This document shows positions 9,040 through 18,884 of a DNA stretch of 64,000 nt, in pieces. The position numbers were made by a program, and so were the translations under genes. The DNA comes from Streptomyces ambofaciens ATCC 23877 (GTDB taxonomy: Bacteria > Actinomycetota > Actinomycetes > Streptomycetales > Streptomycetaceae), in assembly GCF_001267885.1 (NCBI RefSeq), contig NZ_CP012382.1, forward strand, positions 2,963,001 to 3,027,000, given 5' to 3'. Under the pieces are notes generated by a model. That model had not been told where the DNA came from and did not search any database. It saw only the letters and a program-made list of their open reading frames with translations. Numbering within the stretch: position 1 is the first letter of the stretch; the number at the start of each line of letters is the position of its first letter.

Positions 9040-10197
9040 CTACAGACCCATGTCCTTCGCGATGATCATCTTCATGACCTCGCTGGTGCCGCCGTAGATG
9101 CGGTTGACGCGGTTGTCCGCGTACAGGCGGGCGATCGGGTACTCGTTCATGTAGCCGTAGCCGCCGTGCAGCTGGAGGCAGCGGTCGATGACGCGGTGGG
9201 CGACCTCGGTGCAGAACAGCTTGGCGCTGGCGGCCTCGGCGGGGGTCAGCTCGCCGGCGTCCAGGGCCTCGGTCGCGCGGTCGGCGACGGCCTGGGCGGC
9301 GTCCACCTCGGCCTGGCAGGCGGCCAGCTCGAACTTGGTGTTCTGGAAGGCGGCCACCGGCTTGCCGAAGACGGTGCGGTCCTGCACGTACTGCTTGGCG
9401 AACCGGACGGCGGCCTTGGCCTGGGCGTAGGCGCCGAAGGCGATGCCCCAGCGCTCGGAGGCCAGGTTGTGGCCGAGGTAGGAGAAGCCCTTGTTCTCCT
9501 CGCCGAGCAGGTCCTCGACGGGGACCTTGACGTCGACGAAGGCCAGCTCGGCGGTGTCGGAGGTGCGCAGGCCCAGCTTGTCCAGCTTGCGGCCGATCGA
9601 GTAGCCCTCGGACTTGGTGTCCACGGCGAACAGGGAGATGCCGTGGCGGCGGTCCTCGGCCGTGGGGGCGGCGGTGCGGGCGCAGACGATGACCTTGTCG
9701 GCGTGCACACCGCCGGTGATGAAGGTCTTGGAGCCGTTGAGGACGTAGTGGGTGCCGTCCTCGGAGAGCTTGGCGGTGGACTTCATGCCCGCGAGGTCGG
9801 AACCGGTGCCCGGCTCCGTCATCGCGATGGCCCACATCTCCTCGCCGGTGACGAACTTCGGCAGGAAGCGCTTCTTCTGCTCGTCGGTGGCGAGCATCTT
9901 GATGTAGGGCAGGGCGAGCAGCACGTGCACGCCGGAGCCGCCGAAGGTGACGCCCGCGCGGGCCGTCTCCTCGTAGTGGACGGCCTCGAACTTGTGGCTG
10001 TCCATGCCCGCGCCGCCGTACTCCTCGGGCACGTTGATGCCGAAGATGCCCAGCTCGCCGAGCTTGTAGTAGAAGTCTCGCGGCGCCTGGCCGGCGGCGA
10101 ACCACTCGTCGTAGACGGGGACGACCTCGGCCTCGATGAAGGCGCGCAGGGTCTCCCGGAACGCCTCGTGGTCCTCGTTGAACACCGTACGGCGCAC
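9040..10197 (-). CDS. acyl-CoA dehydrogenase
   Basis: A 385-residue FAD flavoenzyme of the acyl-CoA dehydrogenase family. The N-terminal helical domain is followed by the FAD-contact motif MTEPGTGSDLAGM near residue 127 and a C-terminal helical bundle with QLHGGYGYMNEYP and RIYGGTSEVMKMI. The position of the usual medium-chain catalytic Glu (before GTS) is Gly. A Glu at 248 in ASERWGIAFG fits the alternative position used in isovaleryl-CoA-type dehydrogenases. The GTG start has a strong Shine-Dalgarno GGAGGT 7 bases upstream. Substrate chain type is not certain; the tesB neighbour suggests fatty acyl-CoA. Confidence 0.93.
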   Translation of the reverse strand: MRRTVFNEDHEAFRETLRAFIEAEVVPVYDEWFAAGQAPRDFYYKLGELGIFGINVPEEYGGAGMDSHKFEAVHYEETARAGVTFGGSGVHVLLALPYIKMLATDEQKKRFLPKFVTGEEMWAIAMTEPGTGSDLAGMKSTAKLSEDGTHYVLNGSKTFITGGVHADKVIVCARTAAPTAEDRRHGISLFAVDTKSEGYSIGRKLDKLGLRTSDTAELAFVDVKVPVEDLLGEENKGFSYLGHNLASERWGIAFGAYAQAKAAVRFAKQYVQDRTVFGKPVAAFQNTKFELAACQAEVDAAQAVADRATEALDAGELTPAEAASAKLFCTEVAHRVIDRCLQLHGGYGYMNEYPIARLYADNRVNRIYGGTSEVMKMIIAKDMGL

Positions 10198-10219
10198 AGC
10201 GCCACCTCCAGGGTACGTG

Positions 10220-10233
10220 TCTAAGCGCTTGCT
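10220..10233. promoter_or_regulatory. candidate TetR-type operator upstream of acyl-CoA dehydrogenase
   Basis: The inverted repeat TCTAAGCGCTTGCT (AGCAAGCGCTTAGA on the coding strand) lies 23-36 bases before the GTG start of the acyl-CoA dehydrogenase gene. It resembles the AAGnnCTT-centred operators bound by several lipid-catabolism TetR repressors of actinobacteria. The regulator is unknown. Confidence 0.4.
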
Positions 10234-10316
10234 CAGACTTCACCGTACCGGCGGGTAGGGAGGGGCGTCCAGAGCGGGGCACGGGTAACCCTCGTCACTC
10301 CCCGCCGCCGCGGGCG

Positions 10317-10946
10317 TCAGCCCGCCCCCACCGCCGCGAACGCCCCCCGCGCCATCCGGTGCAGCAGCGCCGCCGTGCCCGCGCGGCCCGGCAGGGCGCC
10401 GGGGCGGCCGAGGTGCGGGGTGGAGTTCAGGAGGCCGAAGACCGAGTGGACCGCGGAGCGGGCGGCGGGCTCGGCGACCGCCGGGTAGACCTCGCGCACC
10501 ACCCCGACCCACAGCTCGACGTACTGGCGCTGGAGCTGCCGCACCATCCTGCGGTCGGCGTCCCGGAGGCGGTCCAGCTCGCGGTCGTGCAGGGTGATGA
10601 GCGGGCGGTCGTCGAGGGCGAAGTCGATGTGCCCCTCGATGAGCGAATCGAGGACCGCCTCGGCGCCCGCGCCCGCCCCGCCCCCCGCCCCGGAGCCGGT
10701 CACCCGCCCGGCCTCCGCCAGGCGCCGCTTCGCCCCGGTCAGCAGCGAGTCGCTGATCCCGACCAGCAGCTCGGCGAGCATCGCGTCCTTGCCGGCGAAG
10801 TGCCGGTAGAGGCCGGGGCCGCTGATCCCCACCGCGGCGCCTATCTCGTCGACCCCGACGCCGTGGAAGCCGCGCTCGGCGAAGAGCCGGGCGGCCTCCC
10901 TGAGGATCTGCTCGCGGCGGGTGGGGGCGTCGGTTCTGGTGGTCAT
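10317..10946 (-). CDS. TetR-family repressor, probable regulator of the leucine catabolism operon
   Basis: A 209-residue TetR protein. Its N-terminal HTH contains REAARLFAERGFHGVGVDEIGAAVGISGPGLYRHFAGKD (residues about 16-54), and a helical ligand-binding domain follows. A Gly/Ala-rich loop (TGSGAGGGAGAGAEA) interrupts the ligand domain near residue 105. It is transcribed away from the acyl-CoA carboxylase/HMG-CoA lyase operon, and two matching 14-base operator-like elements sit in the 97-base gap. It therefore probably represses its own gene and that operon, and is released by an acyl-CoA of the leucine pathway. Confidence 0.9.
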   Translation of the reverse strand: MTTRTDAPTRREQILREAARLFAERGFHGVGVDEIGAAVGISGPGLYRHFAGKDAMLAELLVGISDSLLTGAKRRLAEAGRVTGSGAGGGAGAGAEAVLDSLIEGHIDFALDDRPLITLHDRELDRLRDADRRMVRQLQRQYVELWVGVVREVYPAVAEPAARSAVHSVFGLLNSTPHLGRPGALPGRAGTAALLHRMARGAFAAVGAG

Positions 10947-10969
10947 GGAGCCAATTCTAGACAGGGAGG

Positions 10970-10983
10970 TTAGCGGTCGTTAA
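10970..10983. promoter_or_regulatory. TetR operator-like element 1
   Basis: TTAGCGGTCGTTAA, the first of two related 14-base elements between the divergent TetR and carboxyltransferase genes. It lies closer to the TetR start. The outer bases extend as GGTTA...TTAACC, giving an imperfect palindrome. Confidence 0.6.
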
Positions 10984-10998
10984 CCTGTGGGAAATGCG

Positions 10999-11012
10999 TT
11001 AACGCTCATTAA
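10999..11012. promoter_or_regulatory. TetR operator-like element 2
   Basis: TTAACGCTCATTAA. Its reverse complement, TTAATGAGCGTTAA, matches element 1 at 10 of 14 positions. It is embedded in the perfect palindrome GCGTTAACGC at 10996-11005. Centre-to-centre spacing to element 1 is 29 bases, close to three helical turns. Confidence 0.6.
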
Positions 11013-11043
11013 CTGATCGACCATCGGGTGAGGGGACCGCAGG

Positions 11044-12660
11044 ATGCACGAGGCACCGGAGCTGACGACGGCGGCGGATCCCGCCTCAGAGGCCTTTCGG
11101 GCCAACGAGGAGGCGCACCGCGTCCTCGTGGACGAGCTGCGCGGCAAGCTGGCCGCGGCCCGGCTGGGCGGCGGCGAGCGGGCGCGCGCCCGGCACACCG
11201 CGCGCGGCAAGCTGCTGCCGCGCGAGCGCGTGGACACACTGCTCGACACGGGCTCGCCGTTCCTGGAGCTGGCGCCGCTCGCGGCCGACGGGCTCTACGA
11301 CGGGCAGGCCCCGGCCGCCGGCGTCATCGCCGGGATCGGCCGGGTGAGCGGCCGGGAGTGCGTGATCGTCGCCAACGACGCCACCGTCAAGGGCGGCACG
11401 TACTACCCGATGACGGTGAAGAAGCACCTGCGGGCGCAGGAGGTGGCGCTGGAGAACCGGCTGCCGTGCCTGTACCTCGTCGACTCGGGCGGTGCCTTCC
11501 TGCCGATGCAGGACGAGGTCTTCCCCGACCGCGAGCACTTCGGGCGGATCTTCTACAACCAGGCCCGGATGTCGGGCGCCGGCATCCCGCAGATCGCCGC
11601 CGTCCTCGGCTCCTGCACGGCGGGCGGCGCGTACGTCCCCGCGATGAGCGACGAGGCGGTGATCGTCCGCGGTCAGGGGACGATCTTCCTGGGCGGTCCG
11701 CCGCTGGTGAAGGCGGCCACCGGTGAGGTGGTCACCGCGGAGGAGCTGGGCGGCGGCGAGGTCCACTCCCGGGTCTCCGGCGTGACCGACCACCTGGCCG
11801 AGGACGACGCGCACGCCCTGCGGATCGTGCGGCAGATCGTCTCCACGCTGCCCGCGCGCGGCTCCCTCCCCTGGGACGCGGAGCCGGCCGTCGAGCCCAA
11901 GGTGGACCCGCACGGGCTGTACGGCGCGGTCCCGGTGGACTCCCGCACCCCTTACGACGTCCGCGAGGTCATCGCGCGGGTGGTGGACGGCTCCCGGTTC
12001 GCCGAGTTCAAGTCCGAGTACGGGCAGACCCTGGTCACCGGCTTCGCCCGTATCCACGGCCACCCGGTCGGCATCGTCGCCAACAACGGCATCCTCTTCT
12101 CCGAGTCCGCCCAGAAGGGCGCCCACTTCGTCGAGCTGTGCGACCAGCGCGGCATCCCGCTGGTCTTCCTCCAGAACATCTCCGGATTCATGGTCGGCCG
12201 GGACTACGAGGCGGGCGGCATCGCCAAGCACGGCGCCAAGATGGTGACGGCGGTGGCGTGCACGCGCGTGCCGAAGCTGACGGTGGTCGTCGGCGGGTCG
12301 TACGGCGCGGGGAACTACTCGATGTGCGGGCGGGCGTACTCGCCGCGCTTCCTGTGGATGTGGCCCAACGCCAAGATCTCCGTCATGGGCGGCGAGCAGG
12401 CCGCGTCCGTGCTGGCCACGGTCAAGCGGGACCAGTTGGAGGCCCGGGGCGAGGAGTGGTCGGCCGAGGAGGAGGACTCCTTCAAGGCGCCGATCCGCGC
12501 GCAGTACGAGCACCAGGGCAACGCCTACTACGCGAGCGCCCGCCTGTGGGACGACGGGGTGATCGAGCCCGCCGACACCCGGCAGGTGCTGGGTCTGGCC
12601 CTGACCGCGTGTGCCAACGCGCCACTGGGCGAGCCCCGGTTCGGCGTCTTCCGGATGTGA
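11044..12660 (+). CDS. accD1: acyl-CoA carboxylase carboxyltransferase (beta) subunit, probable methylcrotonyl-CoA carboxylase
   Basis: A 538-residue carboxyltransferase with tandem crotonase-like halves. The N-half carries [20 protein letters not shown] and [25 protein letters not shown], and the C-half carries [24 protein letters not shown] and [20 protein letters not shown]. These segments are typical of the 3-methylcrotonyl-CoA carboxylase beta subunit (MccB/LiuB). It transfers carboxyl from biotin to methylcrotonyl-CoA in leucine degradation. It is the first gene of an operon with the biotin-carrying alpha subunit, HMG-CoA lyase and acdH, which supports the leucine role over acetyl- or propionyl-CoA carboxylation. 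Confidence 0.93.
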   Translation: MHEAPELTTAADPASEAFRANEEAHRVLVDELRGKLAAARLGGGERARARHTARGKLLPRERVDTLLDTGSPFLELAPLAADGLYDGQAPAAGVIAGIGRVSGRECVIVANDATVKGGTYYPMTVKKHLRAQEVALENRLPCLYLVDSGGAFLPMQDEVFPDREHFGRIFYNQARMSGAGIPQIAAVLGSCTAGGAYVPAMSDEAVIVRGQGTIFLGGPPLVKAATGEVVTAEELGGGEVHSRVSGVTDHLAEDDAHALRIVRQIVSTLPARGSLPWDAEPAVEPKVDPHGLYGAVPVDSRTPYDVREVIARVVDGSRFAEFKSEYGQTLVTGFARIHGHPVGIVANNGILFSESAQKGAHFVELCDQRGIPLVFLQNISGFMVGRDYEAGGIAKHGAKMVTAVACTRVPKLTVVVGGSYGAGNYSMCGRAYSPRFLWMWPNAKISVMGGEQAASVLATVKRDQLEARGEEWSAEEEDSFKAPIRAQYEHQGNAYYASARLWDDGVIEPADTRQVLGLALTACANAPLGEPRFGVFRM

Positions 12661-12672
12661 GGAGGGGACTCG

Positions 12673-14625
12673 ATGGGGAGTTCGATGTTCGACACGGTAC
12701 TGGTGGCCAACCGCGGTGAGATCGCGGTGCGCGTCATCCGGACGCTGCGTTCGCTGGGTGTGCGCTCGGTGGCGGTCTTCTCCGACGCCGACGCGGACGC
12801 CCGGCACGTGCGGGAGGCCGACGAGGCGGTACGGATCGGCCCGGCGCCGGCGGCGGAGAGCTATCTGTCCGTCGAGCGGCTGCTGGAGGCGGCGGCCCGG
12901 ACCGGTGCGCAGGCCGTGCACCCGGGCTACGGCTTCCTCGCCGAGAACGCCGCCTTCGCGCGGGCCTGCGAGGAGGCGGGGCTGGTCTTCATCGGACCGT
13001 CCGCCGACGCGATCGCCCTGATGGGTGACAAGATCCGCGCCAAGGAGACGGTGAAGGCGGCCGGGGTGCCGGTGGTGCCCGGCTCCAGCGGCAGCGGGCT
13101 GACGGACGGGCAGCTCGCCGACGCGGCCCGCGAGATCGGGACGCCGGTGCTGCTGAAGCCGTCCGCCGGTGGTGGCGGCAAGGGCATGCGGCTGGTGCGG
13201 GACGCCGCCGTGCTCGCCGACGAGATCGCCGCCGCCCGCCGCGAGGCCCGCGCCTCCTTCGGCGACGACACGCTGCTCGTGGAGCGGTGGATCGACCGGC
13301 CCCGGCACATCGAGATCCAGGTTCTGGCGGACGGCCACGGCGGCGTCGTGCACCTGGGCGAACGCGAGTGCTCGCTCCAGCGGCGCCACCAGAAGATCAT
13401 CGAGGAGGCGCCCAGCGTGCTCCTCGACGAGGCGACCCGCGCCGCGATGGGCGAGGCGGCCGTGCAGGCGGCACGCTCCTGCGGGTACCGGGGCGCCGGC
13501 ACGGTGGAGTTCATCGTGCCGGGCGGTGACCCCTCCCGGTACTACTTCATGGAGATGAACACCCGCCTCCAGGTCGAGCACCCGGTGACCGAGCTGGTCA
13601 CCGGCCTGGACCTGGTGGAGTGGCAGTTGCGGGTGGCGGCGGGCGAACCGCTCGGGTTCACGCAGGACGACGTCCGGCTGACCGGGCACGCGGTCGAGGC
13701 CCGCCTGTGCGCGGAGGACCCGGCGCGCGGCTTCCTGCCCTCCGGCGGCACCGTGCTGCGGCTGCACGAGCCCGAGGGCGACGGCGTGCGCACCGACTCG
13801 GGGCTCAGCGAGGGCAGCGAGGTCGGCAGCCTCTACGACCCGATGCTCTCCAAGGTGATCGCCTACGGCCCCGACCGCGCCACCGCCCTGCGCAAGCTCC
13901 GGGCGGCCCTGGCCCGGACGGTGACGCTGGGCGTGCAGACCAACGCCGGGTTCCTGCGCCGGCTCCTCGCCCACCCGGCGGTGGTGGCGGGCGAGCTGGA
14001 CACCGGGCTGGTGGAGCGCGAGGTCGACGGCCTCGTCGCCACCGGCGTGCCGGAGGAGGTGTACGAGGCGGCGGCGGCCGTACGGCTGGACGCGCTGCGT
14101 CCGCGCGGGGACGGCTGGACGGACCCGTTCTCGGTGCCGAGCGGCTGGCGCATGGGCGGCGAGCCGAAGCCGGTCTCCTTCCACCTGCGCGTCACCGATC
14201 CGGTGGAACACGCCCCGCGCGGCGCCCACACCGTCACCGAGGACCGCGTGTCGGTGACGCTGGACGGCGTCCGGCACACCTTCCACCGCGCCGCCGACTG
14301 GCTGGGCCGCGACGGCGACGCCTGGCACGTGCGCGACCACGACCCGGTCGCCGCCTCCCTGACGGGCGCCGCCCACGCGGGCGCCGACTCGCTGACCGCG
14401 CCCATGCCGGGCACGGTGACGGTGGTGAAGGTCGCCGTCGGCGACGAGGTGACCGCCGGGCAGAGCCTTCTGGTCGTGGAGGCGATGAAGATGGAGCACG
14501 TCATCTCCGCCCCGCACGCCGGCACCGTCGCCGAGCTGGACGTGGCGCCGGGCGCGACGGTCGCCATGGACCAGGTGCTGGCGGTCATCACCCCTGCCGC
14601 AGAGGGCGAGGAGGAGACGGCATGA
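12673..14625 (+). CDS. accC: acyl-CoA carboxylase biotin-carboxylase/biotin-carrier (alpha) subunit
   Basis: A 650-residue alpha subunit. The N-terminal biotin carboxylase core starts at [17 protein letters not shown] and has the ATP-grasp motif [16 protein letters not shown], the segment [17 protein letters not shown] and [17 protein letters not shown] linking domain leads to a C-terminal biotinyl domain with VEAMKMEH; the biotinylated residue is Lys606. Start at ATG 12673 follows GGAGGGG by 5 bases; ATG 12685 is an alternative. It works with the beta subunit encoded 12 bases upstream. Its stop overlaps the HMG-CoA lyase start by 4 bases. Confidence 0.94.
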   Translation: MGSSMFDTVLVANRGEIAVRVIRTLRSLGVRSVAVFSDADADARHVREADEAVRIGPAPAAESYLSVERLLEAAARTGAQAVHPGYGFLAENAAFARACEEAGLVFIGPSADAIALMGDKIRAKETVKAAGVPVVPGSSGSGLTDGQLADAAREIGTPVLLKPSAGGGGKGMRLVRDAAVLADEIAAARREARASFGDDTLLVERWIDRPRHIEIQVLADGHGGVVHLGERECSLQRRHQKIIEEAPSVLLDEATRAAMGEAAVQAARSCGYRGAGTVEFIVPGGDPSRYYFMEMNTRLQVEHPVTELVTGLDLVEWQLRVAAGEPLGFTQDDVRLTGHAVEARLCAEDPARGFLPSGGTVLRLHEPEGDGVRTDSGLSEGSEVGSLYDPMLSKVIAYGPDRATALRKLRAALARTVTLGVQTNAGFLRRLLAHPAVVAGELDTGLVEREVDGLVATGVPEEVYEAAAAVRLDALRPRGDGWTDPFSVPSGWRMGGEPKPVSFHLRVTDPVEHAPRGAHTVTEDRVSVTLDGVRHTFHRAADWLGRDGDAWHVRDHDPVAASLTGAAHAGADSLTAPMPGTVTVVKVAVGDEVTAGQSLLVVEAMKMEHVISAPHAGTVAELDVAPGATVAMDQVLAVITPAAEGEEETA

Positions 14626-15572
14626 ACACCCCCGAACCGGGCCTGCCCATGACCGTACCGGCCGAGGGCCTGCCCGCCCGCGTCCGTGTCCACGAGGTCG
14701 GCGCGCGCGACGGCCTCCAGAACGAGAAGGCGGTCGTTCCGGTCGAGGTGAAGGCGGAGTTCATCCGCCGGCTGGCCGGCGCGGGCCTGACCACCATCGA
14801 GGCGACGAGCTTCGTGCACCCCAAGTGGGTACCGCAGCTGGCGGACGCCGAACAGCTGTTCCCGGCGGTGGCCGGGCTGCCGGTCGACCTGCCCGTGCTG
14901 GTCCCCAACGAACGGGGGCTCGACCGGGCGCTTGCGCTCGGCGCCCGCCGCGTCGCGGTCTTCGCCAGCGCCACGGAGTCCTTCGCCAAGGCCAACCTCA
15001 ACCGCACGGTGGACGAGGCCCTGGCCATGTTCGCGCCGGTGGTGGCGCGGGCCAAGGAGGAGGACGGCGCTCACGTACGGGGCTACCTCTCGATGTGCTT
15101 CGGCGACCCGTGGGAGGGGCCGGTCCCCGTCGAGCAGGTGGTGAAGGTGTGCCGGGCCCTGCTGGACATGGGCTGCGACGAACTGAGCCTCGGCGACACG
15201 ATCGGGGTGGCGACGCCGGGCCATGTCGGCGCCCTGCTCACCGCGCTCACCGGCGCCGGTGTCCCGGTGGACACGCTCGGCGTCCACTTCCACGACACCT
15301 ACGGCCAGGCCCTGTCCAACACGCTGACCGCGCTGCGGCACGGCGTCACCACGGTCGACGCCTCCGCCGGCGGGCTCGGCGGCTGTCCCTACGCCAAGTC
15401 CGCCACCGGCAACCTCGCCACCGAGGACCTCGTGTGGATGCTGCGCGGCCTCGGCATCGACACCGGCGTCGACCTCGGCCGTCTCGTCGCCACCAGCGTC
15501 TGGATGGCCGCCCACCTGGGCCGACCCAGCCCTTCCCGGACCGTTCGAGCCCTCTCCCACCAGGAGCAGTGA
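14622..15572 (+). CDS. hydroxymethylglutaryl-CoA lyase
   Basis: A 316-residue TIM-barrel lyase that cleaves HMG-CoA to acetyl-CoA and acetoacetate, the last specific step of leucine degradation. Diagnostic segments are [11 protein letters not shown] near residue 25, the catalytic-site signature [15 protein letters not shown] with the active-site Cys, and [12 protein letters not shown]. Start at ATG 14622 overlaps the previous stop (ATGA), indicating translational coupling. It is followed by acdH after 4 bases. Confidence 0.95.
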   Translation: MNTPEPGLPMTVPAEGLPARVRVHEVGARDGLQNEKAVVPVEVKAEFIRRLAGAGLTTIEATSFVHPKWVPQLADAEQLFPAVAGLPVDLPVLVPNERGLDRALALGARRVAVFASATESFAKANLNRTVDEALAMFAPVVARAKEEDGAHVRGYLSMCFGDPWEGPVPVEQVVKVCRALLDMGCDELSLGDTIGVATPGHVGALLTALTGAGVPVDTLGVHFHDTYGQALSNTLTALRHGVTTVDASAGGLGGCPYAKSATGNLATEDLVWMLRGLGIDTGVDLGRLVATSVWMAAHLGRPSPSRTVRALSHQEQ

Positions 15573-15576
15573 CAGC

Positions 15577-16737
15577 ATGGACCACAAACTCTCCCCCGAA
15601 CTCGAGGACCTCCGCCGCACGGTGGAGGCGTTCGCCCACGACGTCGTGGCGCCCAAGATCGGCGATTTCTACGAGCGGCACGAGTTCCCGTACGAGATCG
15701 TCCGGGAGATGGGCCGCATGGGCCTGTTCGGCCTGCCGTTCCCGGAGGAGTACGGCGGCATGGGCGGCGACTACCTCGCCCTCGGCATCGCCCTGGAGGA
15801 GCTGGCGCGGGTCGACTCGTCGGTGGCCATCACGCTGGAGGCGGGCGTCTCGCTGGGCGCGATGCCCCTGCACCTGTTCGGCACCGAGGAGCAGAAGCGC
15901 ACGTGGCTGCCCCGCCTGTGCTCCGGTGAGATCCTCGGCGCCTTCGGCCTGACCGAGCCGGACGGCGGTTCGGACGCGGGCGCGACACGGACGACGGCGC
16001 GCCTGGACGAGGCGACGGGCGAATGGGTCATCAACGGCACGAAGTGCTTCATCACCAACTCGGGCACGGACATCACGGGCCTGGTGACCGTCACGGCGGT
16101 CACCGGCCGCAAGCCGGACGGCCGTCCGCTGATCTCGGCGATCATCGTCCCCTCCGGCACCCCGGGCTTCACGGTGGCCGCCCCGTACTCGAAGGTCGGC
16201 TGGAACGCGTCGGACACCCGAGAGCTGTCCTTCTCCGACGTCCGGGTCCCGGCGGCGAACCTGCTGGGCGAACAGGGCCGCGGCTACGCCCAGTTCCTGC
16301 GCATCCTCGACGAGGGACGCATCGCCATCGCCGCGCTGGGCACGGGGCTCGCGCAGGGCTGTGTGGACGAGTCGGTCGCCTACGCGAAGGAACGTCACGC
16401 CTTCGGCAAGCCGATCGGTGCCAACCAGGCCATCCAGTTCAAGATCGCCGACATGGAGATGAAGGCCCACACCTCCCGCCTCGCCTGGCGCGACGCGGCC
16501 TCCCGGCTGGTGACGGGCGAGCCCTTCAAGAAGGAGGCGGCGCTGGCGAAGCTGTACTCGTCGACGGTCGCGGTGGACAACGCCCGGGACGCGACGCAGA
16601 TCCACGGCGGCTACGGCTTCATGAACGAGTACCCCGTGGCCCGGATGTGGCGGGACGCGAAGATCCTGGAGATCGGCGAGGGCACCAGCGAGGTCCAGCG
16701 GATGCTGATCGCCCGGGAGTTGGGCCTGGTGAGCTAG
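15577..16737 (+). CDS. acdH: branched-chain acyl-CoA dehydrogenase
   Basis: A 386-residue acyl-CoA dehydrogenase. It shows the FAD motif GLTEPDGGSDAG (about residue 125), FITNSGTDITGLV, and a C-terminal bundle with QIHGGYGFMNEYP and EIGEGTSEVQRMLIA, where the Glu before GTS is the usual catalytic base. Position at the end of the carboxylase/HMG-CoA lyase operon implies oxidation of isovaleryl-CoA (and possibly other branched acyl-CoAs) to the enoyl-CoA substrate of the carboxylase. The same gene order occurs at the acdH locus of S. coelicolor, from which the symbol is taken. Confidence 0.92.
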   Translation: MDHKLSPELEDLRRTVEAFAHDVVAPKIGDFYERHEFPYEIVREMGRMGLFGLPFPEEYGGMGGDYLALGIALEELARVDSSVAITLEAGVSLGAMPLHLFGTEEQKRTWLPRLCSGEILGAFGLTEPDGGSDAGATRTTARLDEATGEWVINGTKCFITNSGTDITGLVTVTAVTGRKPDGRPLISAIIVPSGTPGFTVAAPYSKVGWNASDTRELSFSDVRVPAANLLGEQGRGYAQFLRILDEGRIAIAALGTGLAQGCVDESVAYAKERHAFGKPIGANQAIQFKIADMEMKAHTSRLAWRDAASRLVTGEPFKKEAALAKLYSSTVAVDNARDATQIHGGYGFMNEYPVARMWRDAKILEIGEGTSEVQRMLIARELGLVS

Positions 16738-16751
16738 GCGTCGGACGGTCC

Positions 16752-16775
16752 GGCGGGGCTGGTCGCGGCCCCGCC
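16752..16775 (+). terminator. hairpin terminator after acdH
   Basis: A perfect 8-base-pair G+C stem (GGCGGGGC / GCCCCGCC) with an 8-base loop starts 15 bases after the acdH stop and ends before the desE iron box. No U-tract follows, as is common in Streptomyces. Confidence 0.6.
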
Positions 16776-16788
16776 ACTGGACAAGATC

Positions 16789-16807
16789 TGAGGTTAGGCT
16801 AACCTAC
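16789..16807. promoter_or_regulatory. iron box upstream of desE
   Basis: TGAGGTTAGGCTAACCTAC matches the 19-base DmdR/IdeR iron box (TTAGGTTAGGCTAACCTAA), including the whole central AGGTTAGGCTAACCT. It lies 50 bases before the desE start. Iron-loaded DmdR1 is expected to repress transcription here when iron is plentiful. Confidence 0.92.
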
Positions 16808-16856
16808 CTTGAACTTGTCCCGCGGACGCTCCGCACCGTTCGAAAGCAGCCACACC

Positions 16857-17900
16857 ATGCCCAACGCCAGAGCTACCCACCTGACCCGCCGCGGAATCCT
16901 CGCCGCGGGCGGCGCCCTCGGCCTCGGCGCCGCGCTCACGGCCTGCGGTGACGACGACGCGAAAAGCGGTGGCTCGGACGACAAGGCGGCCGGCAAGTCC
17001 GGCCCCTGGTCCTTCAAGGACGACCGCGGCACGACCGTGAAGCTGGACGAGGTCCCCACGAGCATCGTCGCCTTCACCGGTGTCGCCGCCGCCCTCCACG
17101 ACTACGGCGTCCAGGTCAAGGGCGTCTTCGGCCCGACCACGACCAAGGACGGCAAGCCCGACGTCCAGGCCGGCGACCTCGACGTCGACAAGGTCACCGT
17201 CCTCGGCAACGAGTGGGGCAAGCTCAACGTCGAGAAGTACGCCACCCTCGCCCCCGAGCTGCTCGTCACCACGACCTTCGACACCGCCGGCACCCTCTGG
17301 TCCGTCCCCGAGGACTCCAAGGACAAGGTCGCCAAGCTCGCCCCGAGCGTCGCGATCTCCGTCTTCGACCGTCAGCTCACCCAGCCGTTGCAGCGCATGT
17401 GGGAGCTGGCCGAGTCGCTCGGCGCCGACATGAAGGCGAAGAAGGTCACCGACGCCAAGGCCGCCTTCGAGAAGGCCGCGGCCCGGCTGCGCGCCGCCGC
17501 CAAGGCCAAGCCCGAGATCCGGGTGCTGGCCGGCTCCGCGAGCGCGGAACTCTTCTACGTCTCCGGCACCAACCTCTCCGTCGACCTGGAGTACTTCAAG
17601 GCCCTCGGCGTGAACTTCGTCGAGCCCTCCGAGGAGGCCAAGAAGGCGACCGGCGGCTGGTTCGAGTCCCTGAGCTGGGAGAACGTCGACAAGTACCCGG
17701 CCGACGTCATCATCATGGACGACCGCGCCTCGACCATCCAGCCCGCGGACATCACCGAGGGCACCTGGAAGCAGCTCCCCGCGGTCAAGGCCGGCCAGGT
17801 CATCGCCCGCTCCCCCGAGCCGATCCTGTCCTACGACAAGTGCACGCCGCTCCTCGACAACCTGGCCGAGGCGATCGAGAACGCCAAGAAGGTCGGCTGA
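16857..17900 (+). CDS. desE: ferrioxamine-binding lipoprotein
   Basis: A 347-residue extracytoplasmic substrate-binding lipoprotein. The N-terminus has LTRRGILAAGG, a twin-arginine-like signal, and the lipobox ALTAC with the lipidated Cys30. The mature part is a bilobed, helical-backbone siderophore-binding fold (FTGVAAALHDYGVQVKGVFG; VIARSPEPILSYDKCTPLL near the end). It captures ferric desferrioxamine for import. Start at ATG 16857 is chosen because it places the signal peptide at the N-terminus; the frame opens at 16809, right after the iron box. It heads the locus, 25 bases upstream of desF. Confidence 0.94.
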   Translation: MPNARATHLTRRGILAAGGALGLGAALTACGDDDAKSGGSDDKAAGKSGPWSFKDDRGTTVKLDEVPTSIVAFTGVAAALHDYGVQVKGVFGPTTTKDGKPDVQAGDLDVDKVTVLGNEWGKLNVEKYATLAPELLVTTTFDTAGTLWSVPEDSKDKVAKLAPSVAISVFDRQLTQPLQRMWELAESLGADMKAKKVTDAKAAFEKAAARLRAAAKAKPEIRVLAGSASAELFYVSGTNLSVDLEYFKALGVNFVEPSEEAKKATGGWFESLSWENVDKYPADVIIMDDRASTIQPADITEGTWKQLPAVKAGQVIARSPEPILSYDKCTPLLDNLAEAIENAKKVG

Positions 17901-17925
17901 CCTCCCCTTCTCCCCGGAGCCCTTC

Positions 17926-18786
17926 ATGACGACGGCCGTAGCCGCCCCGTTCCGTTTCTTCTCCCTCCAGGTCGTACGGACGAGGCGGCTCGGCCCGTCC
18001 CTGGCCCGGGTCACCTTCGCGGGGCCCGACCTGTGCGCCTTCCACTCCGACGGACAGGACCAGTCCCTGTCGCTGTTCCTGCCGCACCCGGGGCAGTCGG
18101 AGCCGGCCGTTCCCGTCGAGCTGGGAGACGGCTGGTGGCAGGGGTGGCGTGAACTCCCCGACGACGTGCGGGCGGTGATGCGCTCGTACACGCTGCGGGC
18201 GCTGCGCCGGGACGCCGACGGCGACACCGTCGAGATCGACGTCGACTTCGTGCTGCACGGGGTCGACCCCGCCTCGCCGGTCCAGGCGGGCCCCGCCGCC
18301 CGCTGGGCCGCCGGCGCCGCCCCCGGCGACCGCGTGGTCCTGCTCGGCCCGGCGGTCGCGGACAACCGGGCGATCCGCTTCCGCCCTCCCGAGGACACCG
18401 ACCTGGTGGTGATCTGGGGCGACGAGACCGCCGTACCGGCCGCCTGCGCCGTCCTCGAGTCCCTCCCGGCCGGCACCCGCGCCCGGGTCTGGCTGGAGGT
18501 GCCGCACGCCGAGGACGTCCAGGACCTGGAGACCGCGGCGGACGCCGAAGTCACCTGGCTGGTCCGGGACACCACCGACGGCCCCGGGACCACCCTCGCC
18601 ACCCTGCGCGCGGCCCAGCTCCCGCCCGCCGCCCACCCCTACGTCTGGATCGCCGGCGAGTCCGGCCGCGTCAAGCAGCTGCGCCGGCACTTCGTGGGCG
18701 AGCGTGGCGTCGACCGCCGCCGCGTCACCTTCGTCGGCTACTGGCGTCAGGGCCTGACGGAGGAACAACTCCGCGAGCAGGGCTGA
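17926..18786 (+). CDS. desF: siderophore-interacting FAD reductase
   Basis: A 286-residue ViuB/SIP-type cytoplasmic flavoprotein. An N-terminal FAD-binding barrel includes VMRSYTLRALRRD (the R-x-Y-T FAD motif) and VDFVLHG. The C-terminal part binds NAD(P)H (VVIWGDETAVPAACAVLE; YVWIAGESGRVKQLRRHF). It reduces iron in imported ferrioxamine to release Fe(II). It is probably cotranscribed with desE. A 191-base gap with its own iron box separates it from desA. Confidence 0.92.
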   Translation: MTTAVAAPFRFFSLQVVRTRRLGPSLARVTFAGPDLCAFHSDGQDQSLSLFLPHPGQSEPAVPVELGDGWWQGWRELPDDVRAVMRSYTLRALRRDADGDTVEIDVDFVLHGVDPASPVQAGPAARWAAGAAPGDRVVLLGPAVADNRAIRFRPPEDTDLVVIWGDETAVPAACAVLESLPAGTRARVWLEVPHAEDVQDLETAADAEVTWLVRDTTDGPGTTLATLRAAQLPPAAHPYVWIAGESGRVKQLRRHFVGERGVDRRRVTFVGYWRQGLTEEQLREQG

Positions 18787-18884
18787 CGACCGGCGTCGCC
18801 GAGGCCTCAACTCACCGTCCGTGACGAACGATTGAGGCGAGAGTGACGGCAGTCACGTGCAGGCACGCGTTTGACCGGAGGAAG

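Noticed and set aside
18804..18838. Terminator after desF
   Set aside because: GCCTCAA...TTGAGGC gives only a 7-bp stem around a 21-base loop, too weak to call.
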